Below are positions 1-9,186 of a stretch of DNA of 64,000 nucleotides, in pieces. This DNA comes from JAJFKB01 sp965230515 (GTDB lineage: Bacteria > Pseudomonadota > Gammaproteobacteria > Pseudomonadales > IMCC2047), in NCBI GenBank assembly GCA_965230515.1, contig OZ246007.1, positions 868,001 to 932,000 of the forward strand. The letters are read 5' to 3'. The notes beneath the pieces were generated by a model. That model was given only the letters and a program-made list of their open reading frames with translations. It was not told the DNA's origin and did not search any database. How positions within the stretch are numbered: position 1 is the first letter of the stretch; each line of letters opens with the position of its first letter. The position numbers and the translations under genes were made by a program.

Positions 1-947
1 CCGAAAAGCTGAATCGCTATAACAATATCAGTGCTACACCCGATGAAATCGTCGTTACCGGCGGCTTAACCCACGGAGCCTACGCCACTTGCATGGCAGC
101 ACTAGATCCAGGTGATGAGGTTATCCTGCTGGAACCCTACTATCCACAACATGTAAACAAAGTTGAGTTGGCCGGAGGAAAAATCGTTACCGCGCCGTTG
201 AACCGGAATGAAGGTTTTAGCATCGACAGTCACGCGATTGAGCAGAGAATTACTGACAAAACACGCATGATTGCACTGGTCAATCCCGCTAACCCTACCG
301 GCAGAGTCTATAGCTACGAAGAGCTGTCCGCTCTCGCCAGCCTGGCCATTAAACACGATCTACTGGTCATGTCAGATGAGGTTTACGAGCAGATTTTGTA
401 TGACGGCAACCAACATATAAGCATTGCCGCTTTGCCCGGCATGCAGGAACGCACCATCAGCCTTTTTGCTTTTACCAAAGGTTATGCCATGGACGGTTGG
501 CGTATGGGTTATGCCGTTGCACAGCGGAACCTGATGGAAGCCATTCTAAAAATCACTATTAATGATATGGCACACGTTAACGTATTCATCCAGGAAGGTG
601 GATATGCCGCCATTGCCGGATCTCAGGACTGTGTGGTTGAGATGGTCGCGGAGGACAAACGCCGACGGGATCTGGTTTGCAGCAGATTAAATAGCATGCC
701 AAACGTCCAATGCGAAATACCGGACGCTACCATCTATGCGTTCCCTAACATTGAGGCTACAGGGCTGTCTTCTCAGGCCATCGCTGATCGATTATTGGAG
801 GAGTGCCAAGTGGTGGTGGAAACCGGCGTGTTCTACGGGGCTACCGGCGAGGGACATCTGCGCATCTGCTTTGGTGCGGAACCCTACGAACGTATCGAAG
901 AAGCGATGAATCGTATGGAGCAGTTCTTTGTCACACTCGCAGATTGA
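1..947 (+). CDS. Class I/II PLP aminotransferase (5' partial)
   Basis: This is a fold-type I PLP aminotransferase, probably of the aspartate aminotransferase-like group. The reading frame is open back to base 3, before the first internal ATG at 93, so the gene starts outside the window. Visible motifs are NPANPTG (substrate and PLP binding), SDEVYEQI (the Asp that contacts the pyridine nitrogen), and FTKGYAMDGWRMGY with the Schiff-base Lys. A late R-I-C-F segment fits the carboxylate-binding Arg. It lies 70 bp before an NSS transporter on the same strand and heads a run of amine and amino acid genes, so it may deaminate the imported substrate. The substrate cannot be read from the sequence. 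Confidence 0.9.
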   Translation, partial: EKLNRYNNISATPDEIVVTGGLTHGAYATCMAALDPGDEVILLEPYYPQHVNKVELAGGKIVTAPLNRNEGFSIDSHAIEQRITDKTRMIALVNPANPTGRVYSYEELSALASLAIKHDLLVMSDEVYEQILYDGNQHISIAALPGMQERTISLFAFTKGYAMDGWRMGYAVAQRNLMEAILKITINDMAHVNVFIQEGGYAAIAGSQDCVVEMVAEDKRRRDLVCSRLNSMPNVQCEIPDATIYAFPNIEATGLSSQAIADRLLEECQVVVETGVFYGATGEGHLRICFGAEPYERIEEAMNRMEQFFVTLAD

Positions 948-1016
948 TAGAGAATCACCTTTGGATAAAGAGTAAGCTTAATCACCTATAAGAATAATTA
1001 TTAACGAGGGCACATA

Positions 1017-2384
1017 ATGGCTGCAGGAAAATCTCACGATACCTGGTCCTCAAAGCCAGCTTTTTTGCTCGCTACCGTTGGCGCTGCCGTCGGTCTTGGA
1101 AACCTTTGGCGCTTTCCTTTTGTGGCCGGCGAGAATGGCGGCGGTGCGTTTGTGCTGGTCTATCTGGCCTGCGTATTACTGTTGGGCATACCTATCATGA
1201 TGGCGGAGCTTGCAATTGGTCGCCGGGGTGGGCGCAGTCCACTGTCTACCATGCGCAAGCTAAGCACCGATGAAGGAGCGAGTCGCCGCTGGCAAGTCAT
1301 AGGCTGGCTTAGCATTGGTATACCTCTGATTGGGCTAAGCTATTACAGTGTGGTAGCCGGCTGGGCCATTGACTATGTTGCAAAAGCCGCCATGAATAGT
1401 TTTCATGGATTCGATGGCAATCAATCAGAACAAACCTTTAACCGTTTGCTGGCCTCACCAATTAACCTAGTATTACTACATACGCTGTTTATCGGTGGTG
1501 CGGTTTTTGTGGTCAGCCGAGGCATACATGGTGGCATTGAGCGCATTTCAAAAATCATGATGCCGACCCTGTTCCTGCTGCTAATCATTATGGTCATCAA
1601 CTCTGTGGTAGCTGCTGATATTGAAGCCGGGTTGAAATTCCTGTTTGCCCCCGATTTTTCCAAGTTGACCCCAGCCACCCTGGTCATCGCACTTGGGCAG
1701 GCATTTTTTTCAGTTGCTATTGGCGTCGGTGTACTGATGACCTATGGCTCCTACATGCCTAAAAACTATTCACTGAGTACATCTGCGGCAACTATTGCTT
1801 TAGCAGACACCTGCGTTGCCATGCTGGCCGGCCTTGCGATTTTTCCGGTTGTTTTTCAGTATGGTTTAAATCCAGGCGGCGGACCCGGGCTTATTTTTGT
1901 AACACTGCCCGTTGCATTTGGACAGATGCCTGGTGGCCATATTCTCGGTTTTCTGTTTTTTGTCCTGCTTTTTTTTGCGGCCTTTTCTACTGCCATCGGA
2001 ATGCTGGAGCCCATTGTTTCCTGGTTCAGTGACCGTGGTATGAGCCGCCCCAAAATGGCCGTTGTATCCGGTGCAACGGCCTGGTTTATGGGTTTGGCTG
2101 CGGTACTATCCTTTAATATCTGGTCAGAGGTCAGATTGTTGTCAGTCATTCCTTTACTGGCGGAAAAGGATATCTTTGAACTGATCGACTTCATTATTTC
2201 CAACCTCATGTTACCACTGAATGCCCTACTTATAGCACTCTTCGCCGGCTGGGTACTCTCTAAATCCTCAACACTGGAAGAGCTGCAACTACCTGACAAC
2301 TGGAGCTACCGGTATTGGCGATTTAGTATTCGTTATATAGCGCCTGTAGCCATCGGCATCATTTGCTATAGCAGTATAGCCTGA
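1017..2384 (+). CDS. Sodium-dependent neurotransmitter-symporter (NSS/SNF) family transporter
   Basis: This is an inner-membrane Na+-coupled symporter for an amino acid or amine, 455 residues and about 11-12 membrane segments. The family hallmark is GLGNLWRFP at residues 26-34 in TM1, followed by an ENGGGAF stretch that in LeuT-type proteins lines the substrate and Na+ site. The start has a GAGGG ribosome site about 7 bases upstream. Bacterial NSS members import Leu, Trp, Tyr and other hydrophobic amino acids. With an aminotransferase upstream and a flavin oxidase 25 bp downstream, it probably feeds the catabolic genes here. The exact cargo is unknown. Confidence 0.93.
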   Translation: MAAGKSHDTWSSKPAFLLATVGAAVGLGNLWRFPFVAGENGGGAFVLVYLACVLLLGIPIMMAELAIGRRGGRSPLSTMRKLSTDEGASRRWQVIGWLSIGIPLIGLSYYSVVAGWAIDYVAKAAMNSFHGFDGNQSEQTFNRLLASPINLVLLHTLFIGGAVFVVSRGIHGGIERISKIMMPTLFLLLIIMVINSVVAADIEAGLKFLFAPDFSKLTPATLVIALGQAFFSVAIGVGVLMTYGSYMPKNYSLSTSAATIALADTCVAMLAGLAIFPVVFQYGLNPGGGPGLIFVTLPVAFGQMPGGHILGFLFFVLLFFAAFSTAIGMLEPIVSWFSDRGMSRPKMAVVSGATAWFMGLAAVLSFNIWSEVRLLSVIPLLAEKDIFELIDFIISNLMLPLNALLIALFAGWVLSKSSTLEELQLPDNWSYRYWRFSIRYIAPVAIGIICYSSIA

Positions 2385-2409
2385 TAACTGATAGACAATA
2401 AGGTGAAGC

Positions 2410-3555
2410 GTGAGCCAGGCGGACCCCACACAATTTGACTATATTGTTATTGGTGGCGGTATCGCCGGCGCTTCTATTGGTTATGAACTGAGCCAGTCAG
2501 AAAAGGTATTACTGCTGGAACGGGAAGATGCATTTGGCTACCACACGACAGGACGTTCGGCTGCGACCTATATCGAACTACTGCAGGACCAATCGATTGT
2601 TGCATTGTCCCGCGCCAGCAAACCTTTTCTCTCTTGCCCGCCCGACGGATTTAGCGAGTCACCCCTATTAACAGATTGTGGCTGTATTATCAGTGCCAAT
2701 TATTCGGAATTGCCACAATTGGAATCCTTGTTTAAGCAAGCATCTCAATTGGGCATAGAAACCCAATGGCTCAATTCAAAGCAGATTACCGAAAAAATTC
2801 CCATGATACGCGCTGATAAAGAAGCCGTTTATGCAGGACTATTGGAACCTCAGGCCAAACGGGTCGATGTTGATGGTCTGTTGCAAGGCTACTTGAAGGG
2901 CTTACGTGCAAGGGGTGGTCGGACTTTGCATAACGTCCAAATTAAGCAAATCTCACGAGCAAAACAGCGTTGGCAAGTCCAGACGATGGAGCAAACCTTT
3001 GAGTGTTCCGTACTCGTTAACGCTGCTGGCGCCTGGGGCGACTTCCTGGCAGCAAAGGCCGGAGTGTCCGCAATAGGTTTGGAACCGAAAAAGAGAACCA
3101 TGGTAACGTTTGATGGGCCAGCAGACACGGAAATATCCACCTGGCCAATGATGGGCAACATAAGCAGCAGCTTCTATTTTCTCCCGGAATCCGGGCAACT
3201 GATGGGCTCCCCGGCAGATCAAAGCCCTTCCCCTCCCTGCGATGCCAGACCGGATGAACTGGATATCGCCACCGCAATTTATAATATCGAACAACATACC
3301 CACCTGAAGATTAGCAAGGTCAACCACAGTTGGGCGGGATTGAGAACTTTCAGTCCGGACCGTTTACCGGTGATCGGTTTTGAACCGCTTACCAAAGACT
3401 TTTTCTGGTTTGTTGGCCAGGGTGGTTTTGGCATTCAAACAGCACCGGCTCTGGCGCAACTCGGAGCGGCACTTCTGCTTGATAAGAATCCGAAGGCGAC
3501 CGCAAATGATTTGAACGTTGATCTGGCGCTGTTACTGCCGAACCGGTTTCGATAA
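2410..3555 (+). CDS. FAD-dependent oxidoreductase, DAO family
   Basis: This is a flavoenzyme of the D-amino acid oxidase / glycine oxidase superfamily, 381 residues. The N-terminus has the Rossmann ADP-binding motif GGGIAG at residues 15-20, and the C-terminal half has the family signature with WAGLRTFSPDRLPVIG and a GQGGFGIQTAP flavin-contact segment. The start is GTG, with AAGGTGA five bases upstream. It abuts the next gene: its TAA stop at 3553-3555 is followed directly by the ATG of the YkvI-like protein, which suggests translational coupling. The likely role is oxidation of an amine or amino acid (or hydroxy acid) brought in by the neighbouring transporters. The substrate is inferred only from context. 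Confidence 0.88.
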   Translation: MSQADPTQFDYIVIGGGIAGASIGYELSQSEKVLLLEREDAFGYHTTGRSAATYIELLQDQSIVALSRASKPFLSCPPDGFSESPLLTDCGCIISANYSELPQLESLFKQASQLGIETQWLNSKQITEKIPMIRADKEAVYAGLLEPQAKRVDVDGLLQGYLKGLRARGGRTLHNVQIKQISRAKQRWQVQTMEQTFECSVLVNAAGAWGDFLAAKAGVSAIGLEPKKRTMVTFDGPADTEISTWPMMGNISSSFYFLPESGQLMGSPADQSPSPPCDARPDELDIATAIYNIEQHTHLKISKVNHSWAGLRTFSPDRLPVIGFEPLTKDFFWFVGQGGFGIQTAPALAQLGAALLLDKNPKATANDLNVDLALLLPNRFR

Positions 3556-4668
3556 ATGTTATCACTATTTCAACGCTACCTATTACCCGGCCTGATATTT
3601 CAGTCGGTGATTGTTGGTGGTGGTTACGCCACCGGACGTGAGCTGGTCGAGTTTTTCGTCTCCAAAGGGCCGTTGGGGGGGTTACTCGCCATGCTGCTGG
3701 CGATGTCCATCTGGAGTATGGTCCTGGCAGTCAGCTTTGAGCTGGCCAGAATCACTCGAAGCTATGACTACCTTACCTTTTTCCGCAATCTGCTGGGGCG
3801 ATGCTGGTTTCTCTTTGAAATACCCTTTTGCGCACTCATTATTGTATCGTTGGCGGTACTCGGGTCGGCGACTGGCAACCTGTTAAGCGGTCATTTTAAC
3901 GTACCGGAATACTTGGGAACCCTGTTACTCGCCCTACTGATCGGCATTCTTACTTTTAAGGGAACAGCACTCATTGAGAGGGTTTTCGCCTCCTGGTCGC
4001 TGGTACTTTATACAGCCTATATTACCCTTTTTGTTGGCACCTGGAGCCACTTTAGTGCGCTGATCAAAGAGGGCTTCAATAACCCTGTTATTACCGATGA
4101 CTGGTATCAGGGCGGATTTGTTTATGCCGGCATTAATATTGCCGCCATACCGGCCATACTATTCAGTCTCAGACATTTTCAGGCACGCAGGGAAGCCATT
4201 TGTGCCGGCCTGCTCGCTGGCCCTATTGCAATGTTCCCTGCACTACTCTTTTATTCATTATTAATCGGATTCTATCCTGAAATCATTGCCGAAAAACTGC
4301 CATTAACCTTCATCCTTGATCAACTCAACTGGACCTATTTCGGCTACCTGTTTCAGATTATTATCATCGGCACCTTTATTGAAACCGGTACCGCACTGAT
4401 TCACTCACTCAATGAACGCATCGCTACAATGTTCAAGCTCAGAAAGCGCCCTTTACAGTCAAACTGGTGGCGCCCGGCAACAGCGGTCACCGCGCTAGCA
4501 CTCTCAGTGTTTCTGGCTACAAAAATAGGGCTGGTGCAGCTGATTGCTGAAGGTTTTGGCACCTTAACCTACGCTTTTTTACTGGTTTTCGTGCTACCGG
4601 TGATGACCCTTGGCATCTGGAAAATCTACCACAATAGCGTCAATTCCATTACGCCCTGTTCCGATTAG
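3556..4668 (+). CDS. YkvI-like multi-pass membrane transporter
   Basis: This is a 370-residue protein with about ten hydrophobic membrane segments. The N-terminus includes VGGGYATGREL, which matches the start of the YkvI family, a branch of the APC transporter superfamily distantly related to sodium symporters. Its ATG follows the stop codon of the FAD oxidoreductase with no gap, so the two are almost certainly co-translated. No biochemical function is firmly established for the family. Here it is probably a second inner-membrane carrier of the same catabolic unit. Transport is inferred from topology and context. Confidence 0.8.
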   Translation: MLSLFQRYLLPGLIFQSVIVGGGYATGRELVEFFVSKGPLGGLLAMLLAMSIWSMVLAVSFELARITRSYDYLTFFRNLLGRCWFLFEIPFCALIIVSLAVLGSATGNLLSGHFNVPEYLGTLLLALLIGILTFKGTALIERVFASWSLVLYTAYITLFVGTWSHFSALIKEGFNNPVITDDWYQGGFVYAGINIAAIPAILFSLRHFQARREAICAGLLAGPIAMFPALLFYSLLIGFYPEIIAEKLPLTFILDQLNWTYFGYLFQIIIIGTFIETGTALIHSLNERIATMFKLRKRPLQSNWWRPATAVTALALSVFLATKIGLVQLIAEGFGTLTYAFLLVFVLPVMTLGIWKIYHNSVNSITPCSD

Positions 4669-4756
4669 GGCAAGCTATCGTTCCCTTTTTGGTATGGGCG
4701 TCACCACGCGACTGCCATAGACTTATCCTCGAAAACTGACCAGCTTTGGAGGGGAC

Positions 4757-7069
4757 ATGCTTACTACAAGAACAATACATTTACACCGATTTAGAAAGAT
4801 GCCTTTAGCCAGTCTAATGGCCGCCATCACAGCTATCACTCATATCCAAATCGCTGCCGCCGAGGCTGTCCTTGAAGAGGTCGTCGTCACGGCTCAGAAG
4901 CGTGAAGAAAGCTTGCAGGATACACCGATTGCCGTATCCGCATTTACAGCATCGGCAATAGAAAACAAAGGTATTGAAAACCTATCGGAAGTCGCCGATT
5001 TTACACCTAACTTAATATTCGATACCACCTCTCCTGTCAGCGGCCTGTCTTCCGGCGCTGTTGTATTCATTCGTGGTATCGGCAATACCGATTTCAGCTT
5101 GACCACCGACCCAGGCGTAGGTATCTATGTTGATGGCGTCTATATGTCCCGGTCTGCAGGTGGTGTACTTGACGTGCTTGATGTGGAGCGTATCGAAGTG
5201 CTGCGCGGACCTCAAGGTACGCTTTTTGGACGAAATACTATTGGCGGTGCGATTAACGTCACTTCGCGCCTACCCGGCGATACCTTTGCAGGCAAACTGG
5301 AGCTGACCGCCGGTGATTTCAACCGGATTGACGTCCGCGGGTCAGTTGACATTCCAATCTCGGAAACTCTGCGCAGCACACTAGCTATATCCAGGAAAAA
5401 ACGGGATGGCTATGTCGACCGTCTAACCATAGGGGACAAACTGGGCGATGAGGACAAAATAGCATTTCGCGGAACACTCCTGTTTGAGCCCAGTGATTCG
5501 GTGGATTTCCTGCTCAGTATCGACCATACCAAAATCGATGAACAAAGTGCCGGGTCGACACTGGCCGGCTTTACACCCGGCGCAGGTACAGTGGGATACG
5601 CACTGGCAAATTTTGGCGACATTGCTACCGGTCTGGCAGATCTTGCCCAATATGTCACCGATGGTGAAGATGACGATAGCTTTGCCACTGGTCCAACCGG
5701 TACCGAGTTGAGTATCAGCGGACTTTCGCTGACAGCCAATTATCACGCTGAAAACTTGGATCTTAAATATACGCTGGCTTACCGGGAAACCGATGGCGAG
5801 TTTTTCCGTGATCCCGATAACTCGCCTCATGCAATAACCCACACCTTGAATCCGGATTATGACCACGAGCAAACCAGTCATGAATTGCAGATAACTGGCA
5901 TGGCCTTTGACGGCAGGCTTAAATACGCAGCCGGCCTGTATTACTTTGAAGAAGAGGGTACAGACAATGTCTTTGTGCCGGTTTTTCTGCCCACCCCCGA
6001 TCTGGCAGCCGGATTTCCTGCTACCATCAGTAATTTTGCTGATGTCGATAACAGCAGCGAAGCGGCCTACCTGCAGGCAAGCTGGAGCCTGACAGATACC
6101 TTATTCTTAACGGGTGGAATCCGCCACACAACAGACGACAAGGGGTTTGAATATACCCAGTTTATTGGTGCAGACATGGCAGGAAACGGACTCCCTTTCT
6201 TTCCGGGCGCAATTAACCAGAAGGGTGTATTTACCAGCGGGCTGTTGCCTCTGGTAGGCAATGGCAGCGGCTCCACCAGCGATTCCTTCGAAGAGACAAC
6301 TTTTAAATTCGGAATTGACGCGAAGTTGGCGGATAACACTCTGCTCTACTACAGTTTTTCACAGGGTTTTAAAAGCGGTGGTTTCGTACTTCGCTATGTT
6401 GAGTCCGTTCCGGACATTCGCTCATTTGAACCGGAGACGATTGACTCCCACGAAATCGGCTTAAAATGGCAGGGATGGGATGATCGTGTGCGCATTAACG
6501 CTGCGCTTTTTTACGCGGATTACGATGAAGTGCAGGTTACCTTTTTTGACAGCCTCGGCGGCCCCATTACCGCCAATGCCGGGGAGGTTGAACTAAAGGG
6601 TCTGGAGGTGGAGGTGACCGCACTGTTATCAGACCATCTGCAGTTGGATATGGGTTTCGGTTATACTGATGCTGAGTATAAAAAAATCAACACCATCACC
6701 GGACTTTCATTAACGATCAGTGAATCTGCAAAGCTCGTTAACACACCGAAGAATAACTTCAACCTTGGTATCGAGTATAATATTCCGTTACGTAGCAACG
6801 AATTAGTACTTCGTTTGGATTATGCCTATACCGATGACATTTATAATGATTCACAAAACTCCCCTTTCCTTTTCCAGGACTCATACGACACCTGGAATGC
6901 TTCTGCCCGGCTAGCCATCGGCGAAGATCTCGATCTGGTAGTCTTTATCGAAAATCTTACCGACGAGCGCTACATCGAAAGTGGAGACTCCAATTTTGGG
7001 CTGGGTTTTCATGAGGCGAACTACAACCGACCAAGAGAGTATGGTGTGACCTTACGATATCGATTCTAA
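4757..7069 (+). CDS. TonB-dependent outer-membrane receptor
   Basis: This is a 770-residue TonB-dependent receptor. An N-terminal signal sequence of about 35 residues is followed by a TonB-box-like EEVVVTAQ, then the plug domain (VERIEVLRGPQGTLFGRNTIGG) and a 22-strand barrel ending in the aromatic YRF. The start has a strong GGAGG ribosome site five bases before the ATG. It is 18 bp upstream of the nitrilase and on the same strand, so the receptor likely imports a substrate of the aldoxime-nitrile module or its precursor across the outer membrane. It resembles the large nutrient-receptor group of marine proteobacteria rather than a siderophore receptor, but the ligand is unknown. Confidence 0.93.
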   Translation: MLTTRTIHLHRFRKMPLASLMAAITAITHIQIAAAEAVLEEVVVTAQKREESLQDTPIAVSAFTASAIENKGIENLSEVADFTPNLIFDTTSPVSGLSSGAVVFIRGIGNTDFSLTTDPGVGIYVDGVYMSRSAGGVLDVLDVERIEVLRGPQGTLFGRNTIGGAINVTSRLPGDTFAGKLELTAGDFNRIDVRGSVDIPISETLRSTLAISRKKRDGYVDRLTIGDKLGDEDKIAFRGTLLFEPSDSVDFLLSIDHTKIDEQSAGSTLAGFTPGAGTVGYALANFGDIATGLADLAQYVTDGEDDDSFATGPTGTELSISGLSLTANYHAENLDLKYTLAYRETDGEFFRDPDNSPHAITHTLNPDYDHEQTSHELQITGMAFDGRLKYAAGLYYFEEEGTDNVFVPVFLPTPDLAAGFPATISNFADVDNSSEAAYLQASWSLTDTLFLTGGIRHTTDDKGFEYTQFIGADMAGNGLPFFPGAINQKGVFTSGLLPLVGNGSGSTSDSFEETTFKFGIDAKLADNTLLYYSFSQGFKSGGFVLRYVESVPDIRSFEPETIDSHEIGLKWQGWDDRVRINAALFYADYDEVQVTFFDSLGGPITANAGEVELKGLEVEVTALLSDHLQLDMGFGYTDAEYKKINTITGLSLTISESAKLVNTPKNNFNLGIEYNIPLRSNELVLRLDYAYTDDIYNDSQNSPFLFQDSYDTWNASARLAIGEDLDLVVFIENLTDERYIESGDSNFGLGFHEANYNRPREYGVTLRYRF

Positions 7070-7087
7070 TACTTTGGAGATGTAAAG

Positions 7088-8104
7088 ATGAGTAACCTCT
7101 ATAAAGCCGCCGTTGTACAAGCCGCTCCCGTATTTATGGACCTTGAGGGTTGTGTCGACAAAGCCATTACATTCATCGAAAAAGCCGCACATGAAGGGGC
7201 ACGGATAGTGGCTTTCTCCGAGTGCTGGTTTCCCGGATACCCATGGTGGATCTGGCTATCCCCGGCAGCTCACAATGTCAGATATTTCCAGCAGTATCAT
7301 GAAAACAGCCTGGTCGTGGGTGACGATGCGTTCAATCGATTGGGTAATGCCGCCAGGGATAATAAAATATTTTTATCGATTGGTGCCAGCGAGCGAGATC
7401 ATGGTTCCTTGTACATTGCTCAGTTCCTGTTTAGCGATGACGGAACACTGCTACAGGGACGCAGAAAACTAAAACCGACACATATGGAACGAACGGTTTA
7501 CGGCGATGGTGATGGCAGTGATTTTGACGTGCTGGACACCGAACTTGGCCATATTGGCCAGCTCTGTTGCTGGGAGCATTTACAACCACTTTCCAAGTAT
7601 GCCATGTACAGCATGCATGAGCAGGTGCATATCGCCGCCTGGCCATCCTTCAGCACTTACCCGCAGGCCCATGCGCTCGGCGCCCAGGCCAACAACGCCG
7701 CTTCTCAGGTTTACGCGTTGGAAGGGCAGTGCTATGTGCTTGCGCCCTGCGGCGTCGTTTCACAGGAGATGTATGACTCTCTGGTAACAACCGAAGCGCA
7801 GGCAGAGCTGATTGCCGTTGGCGGTGGTTACGCCCAGATATATGCACCCGACGGTCGCGCACTGTGCGAGCCTTTGGCCGAAACGAAGGAGGGACTGCTC
7901 TTTGCTGAGATCGACCTTGGCGCAATCGCAGTGGCCAAATCTTTTGCTGACCCTGTGGGACATTATGCCCGACCCGATGTCACACGTTTATTGCTCAACC
8001 GATCGCCACGACCCAATGTTGAGGCATTCACACCCGATTGGAGCGACGAAATAACTTTCGAACAGGACGAGTGCAACGCGAATGAGCGTACCGACACCCA
8101 ATAG
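7088..8104 (+). CDS. Nitrilase (carbon-nitrogen hydrolase)
   Basis: This is a branch 1 nitrilase hydrolysing R-CN plus two waters to R-COOH plus ammonia; 338 residues is the usual length. The catalytic triad is visible: Glu45 in FSECWFPGYPWW, a Lys near residue 129 in RKLKPTHMER, and the nucleophile Cys161 in GQLCCWEHLQPL. The CWEHLQP context is that of true nitrilases rather than amidases. A GGAG ribosome site precedes the ATG. The next gene is an aldoxime dehydratase whose product is a nitrile, which makes nitrile hydrolysis the probable physiological reaction. Aromatic or arylacetonitrile substrates are plausible but not proven. Confidence 0.92.
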   Translation: MSNLYKAAVVQAAPVFMDLEGCVDKAITFIEKAAHEGARIVAFSECWFPGYPWWIWLSPAAHNVRYFQQYHENSLVVGDDAFNRLGNAARDNKIFLSIGASERDHGSLYIAQFLFSDDGTLLQGRRKLKPTHMERTVYGDGDGSDFDVLDTELGHIGQLCCWEHLQPLSKYAMYSMHEQVHIAAWPSFSTYPQAHALGAQANNAASQVYALEGQCYVLAPCGVVSQEMYDSLVTTEAQAELIAVGGGYAQIYAPDGRALCEPLAETKEGLLFAEIDLGAIAVAKSFADPVGHYARPDVTRLLLNRSPRPNVEAFTPDWSDEITFEQDECNANERTDTQ

Positions 8105-8136
8105 TCGCATAACCGGTCTAGATGAGGAGAACGAAA

Positions 8137-9144
8137 TTGCCCAGAAACAATATGCCCGACAACTGGACCCCTCCTGCACCGGCCTGGCAGTCGGTTTGGC
8201 AGGAAACTGACGATCCGCTGATTGCTGCCTATTTTGGTATACAGGCAGTAGAACCATCCTTACTCAACCAATGGGTCAGCAGTGCATTTTCAGGAGCAGA
8301 TGCGCCGTTACTGTACGAACAGGGCAGTTATGTGGATCAGAACAACATACCCAATCACATATTTATCGCGTACTGGCGCCATTCAGATTATCAGCGCTGG
8401 TGGGCTGCAAATGGAGACTGGTGGGCCAATAAGCAACGTCTTGAGGACGGTGCAGGCTACTGGCGTGAAATCATTACCATGCCATTTGATCATTTCGAAA
8501 CTTTGCACTCTTCGCCCAATCCCCATGGAGTTGGTGTGTCTGCCCAAGGAGTTGAAGGGCCCATTGATGAGCATGGTTATCCCGGCGGTGCGAGAGACCG
8601 AATTCCACTCTCGGAAACATCTGACCTAAAGCATATCGAATCTGTTCACGTTCCACTTCAGGCCAGCCAGCAAGATAACGGCAAAAGGGTCGTCGTCACG
8701 CCTCCTGAGAAAATGTGTGTCATCCGGTCGGGGCAAAACTGGTCACATTGCGAGGCTGATGAAAAAGCCTACTATCTGGAGAATGTGCATCCGGCCCTGC
8801 TCGAAGGTATGCGCTTTCTCAGAGATAACCCCGTCGAAGCAAACTGCTATTGCCTTCGCTTTGTGAACAACAAAGACCGCTCATGGAATGACATCGAGCA
8901 GAGTTTTGGCCTGGGATACGCACCAGACATCTATACCTTTGAAAATTGGGCCAAGAGTCACCCGAAACATCTGGCAATTTTTGGCAGTTTCATGAAGATG
9001 GTATCGATCTTTGGCGAGGGAATGAAGCTTCAGCTTTGGCATGAGGTCAGTGTGCTGCCTCAGAAGGGGTCCGAGTTTGAATATATTAATTGTCACCCAA
9101 ACACAGGCCTATTGAGTTATGCAGATCTTCCAGAAATGGGGTAG
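8137..9144 (+). CDS. oxd: Aldoxime dehydratase (haem-containing, OxdA/OxdB family)
   Basis: This haem enzyme dehydrates an aldoxime (R-CH=NOH) to a nitrile. All family landmarks are present: GARDRIP carrying the distal Arg, IRSGQNW with the conserved Ser, SHPKHLAIFGSF carrying the proximal haem-ligand His, and NCHPNTGLLSY carrying the catalytic His. Length fits the family (about 350). I place the start at TTG 8137 because an AGGAG sits seven bases upstream. ATG 8122 (340 residues) and ATG 8152 are alternatives, but the AGGAG lies inside the former. It lies 32 bp after the nitrilase (17 bp if ATG 8122 is used) and before an AraC regulator, the arrangement known from aldoxime-degrading Bacillus, Rhodococcus and Pseudomonas. 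Confidence 0.92.
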   Translation: MPRNNMPDNWTPPAPAWQSVWQETDDPLIAAYFGIQAVEPSLLNQWVSSAFSGADAPLLYEQGSYVDQNNIPNHIFIAYWRHSDYQRWWAANGDWWANKQRLEDGAGYWREIITMPFDHFETLHSSPNPHGVGVSAQGVEGPIDEHGYPGGARDRIPLSETSDLKHIESVHVPLQASQQDNGKRVVVTPPEKMCVIRSGQNWSHCEADEKAYYLENVHPALLEGMRFLRDNPVEANCYCLRFVNNKDRSWNDIEQSFGLGYAPDIYTFENWAKSHPKHLAIFGSFMKMVSIFGEGMKLQLWHEVSVLPQKGSEFEYINCHPNTGLLSYADLPEMG

Positions 9145-9186
9145 TATCGATAAAACCCCTTTATTGAGGTTGGACAGGTACCGGAT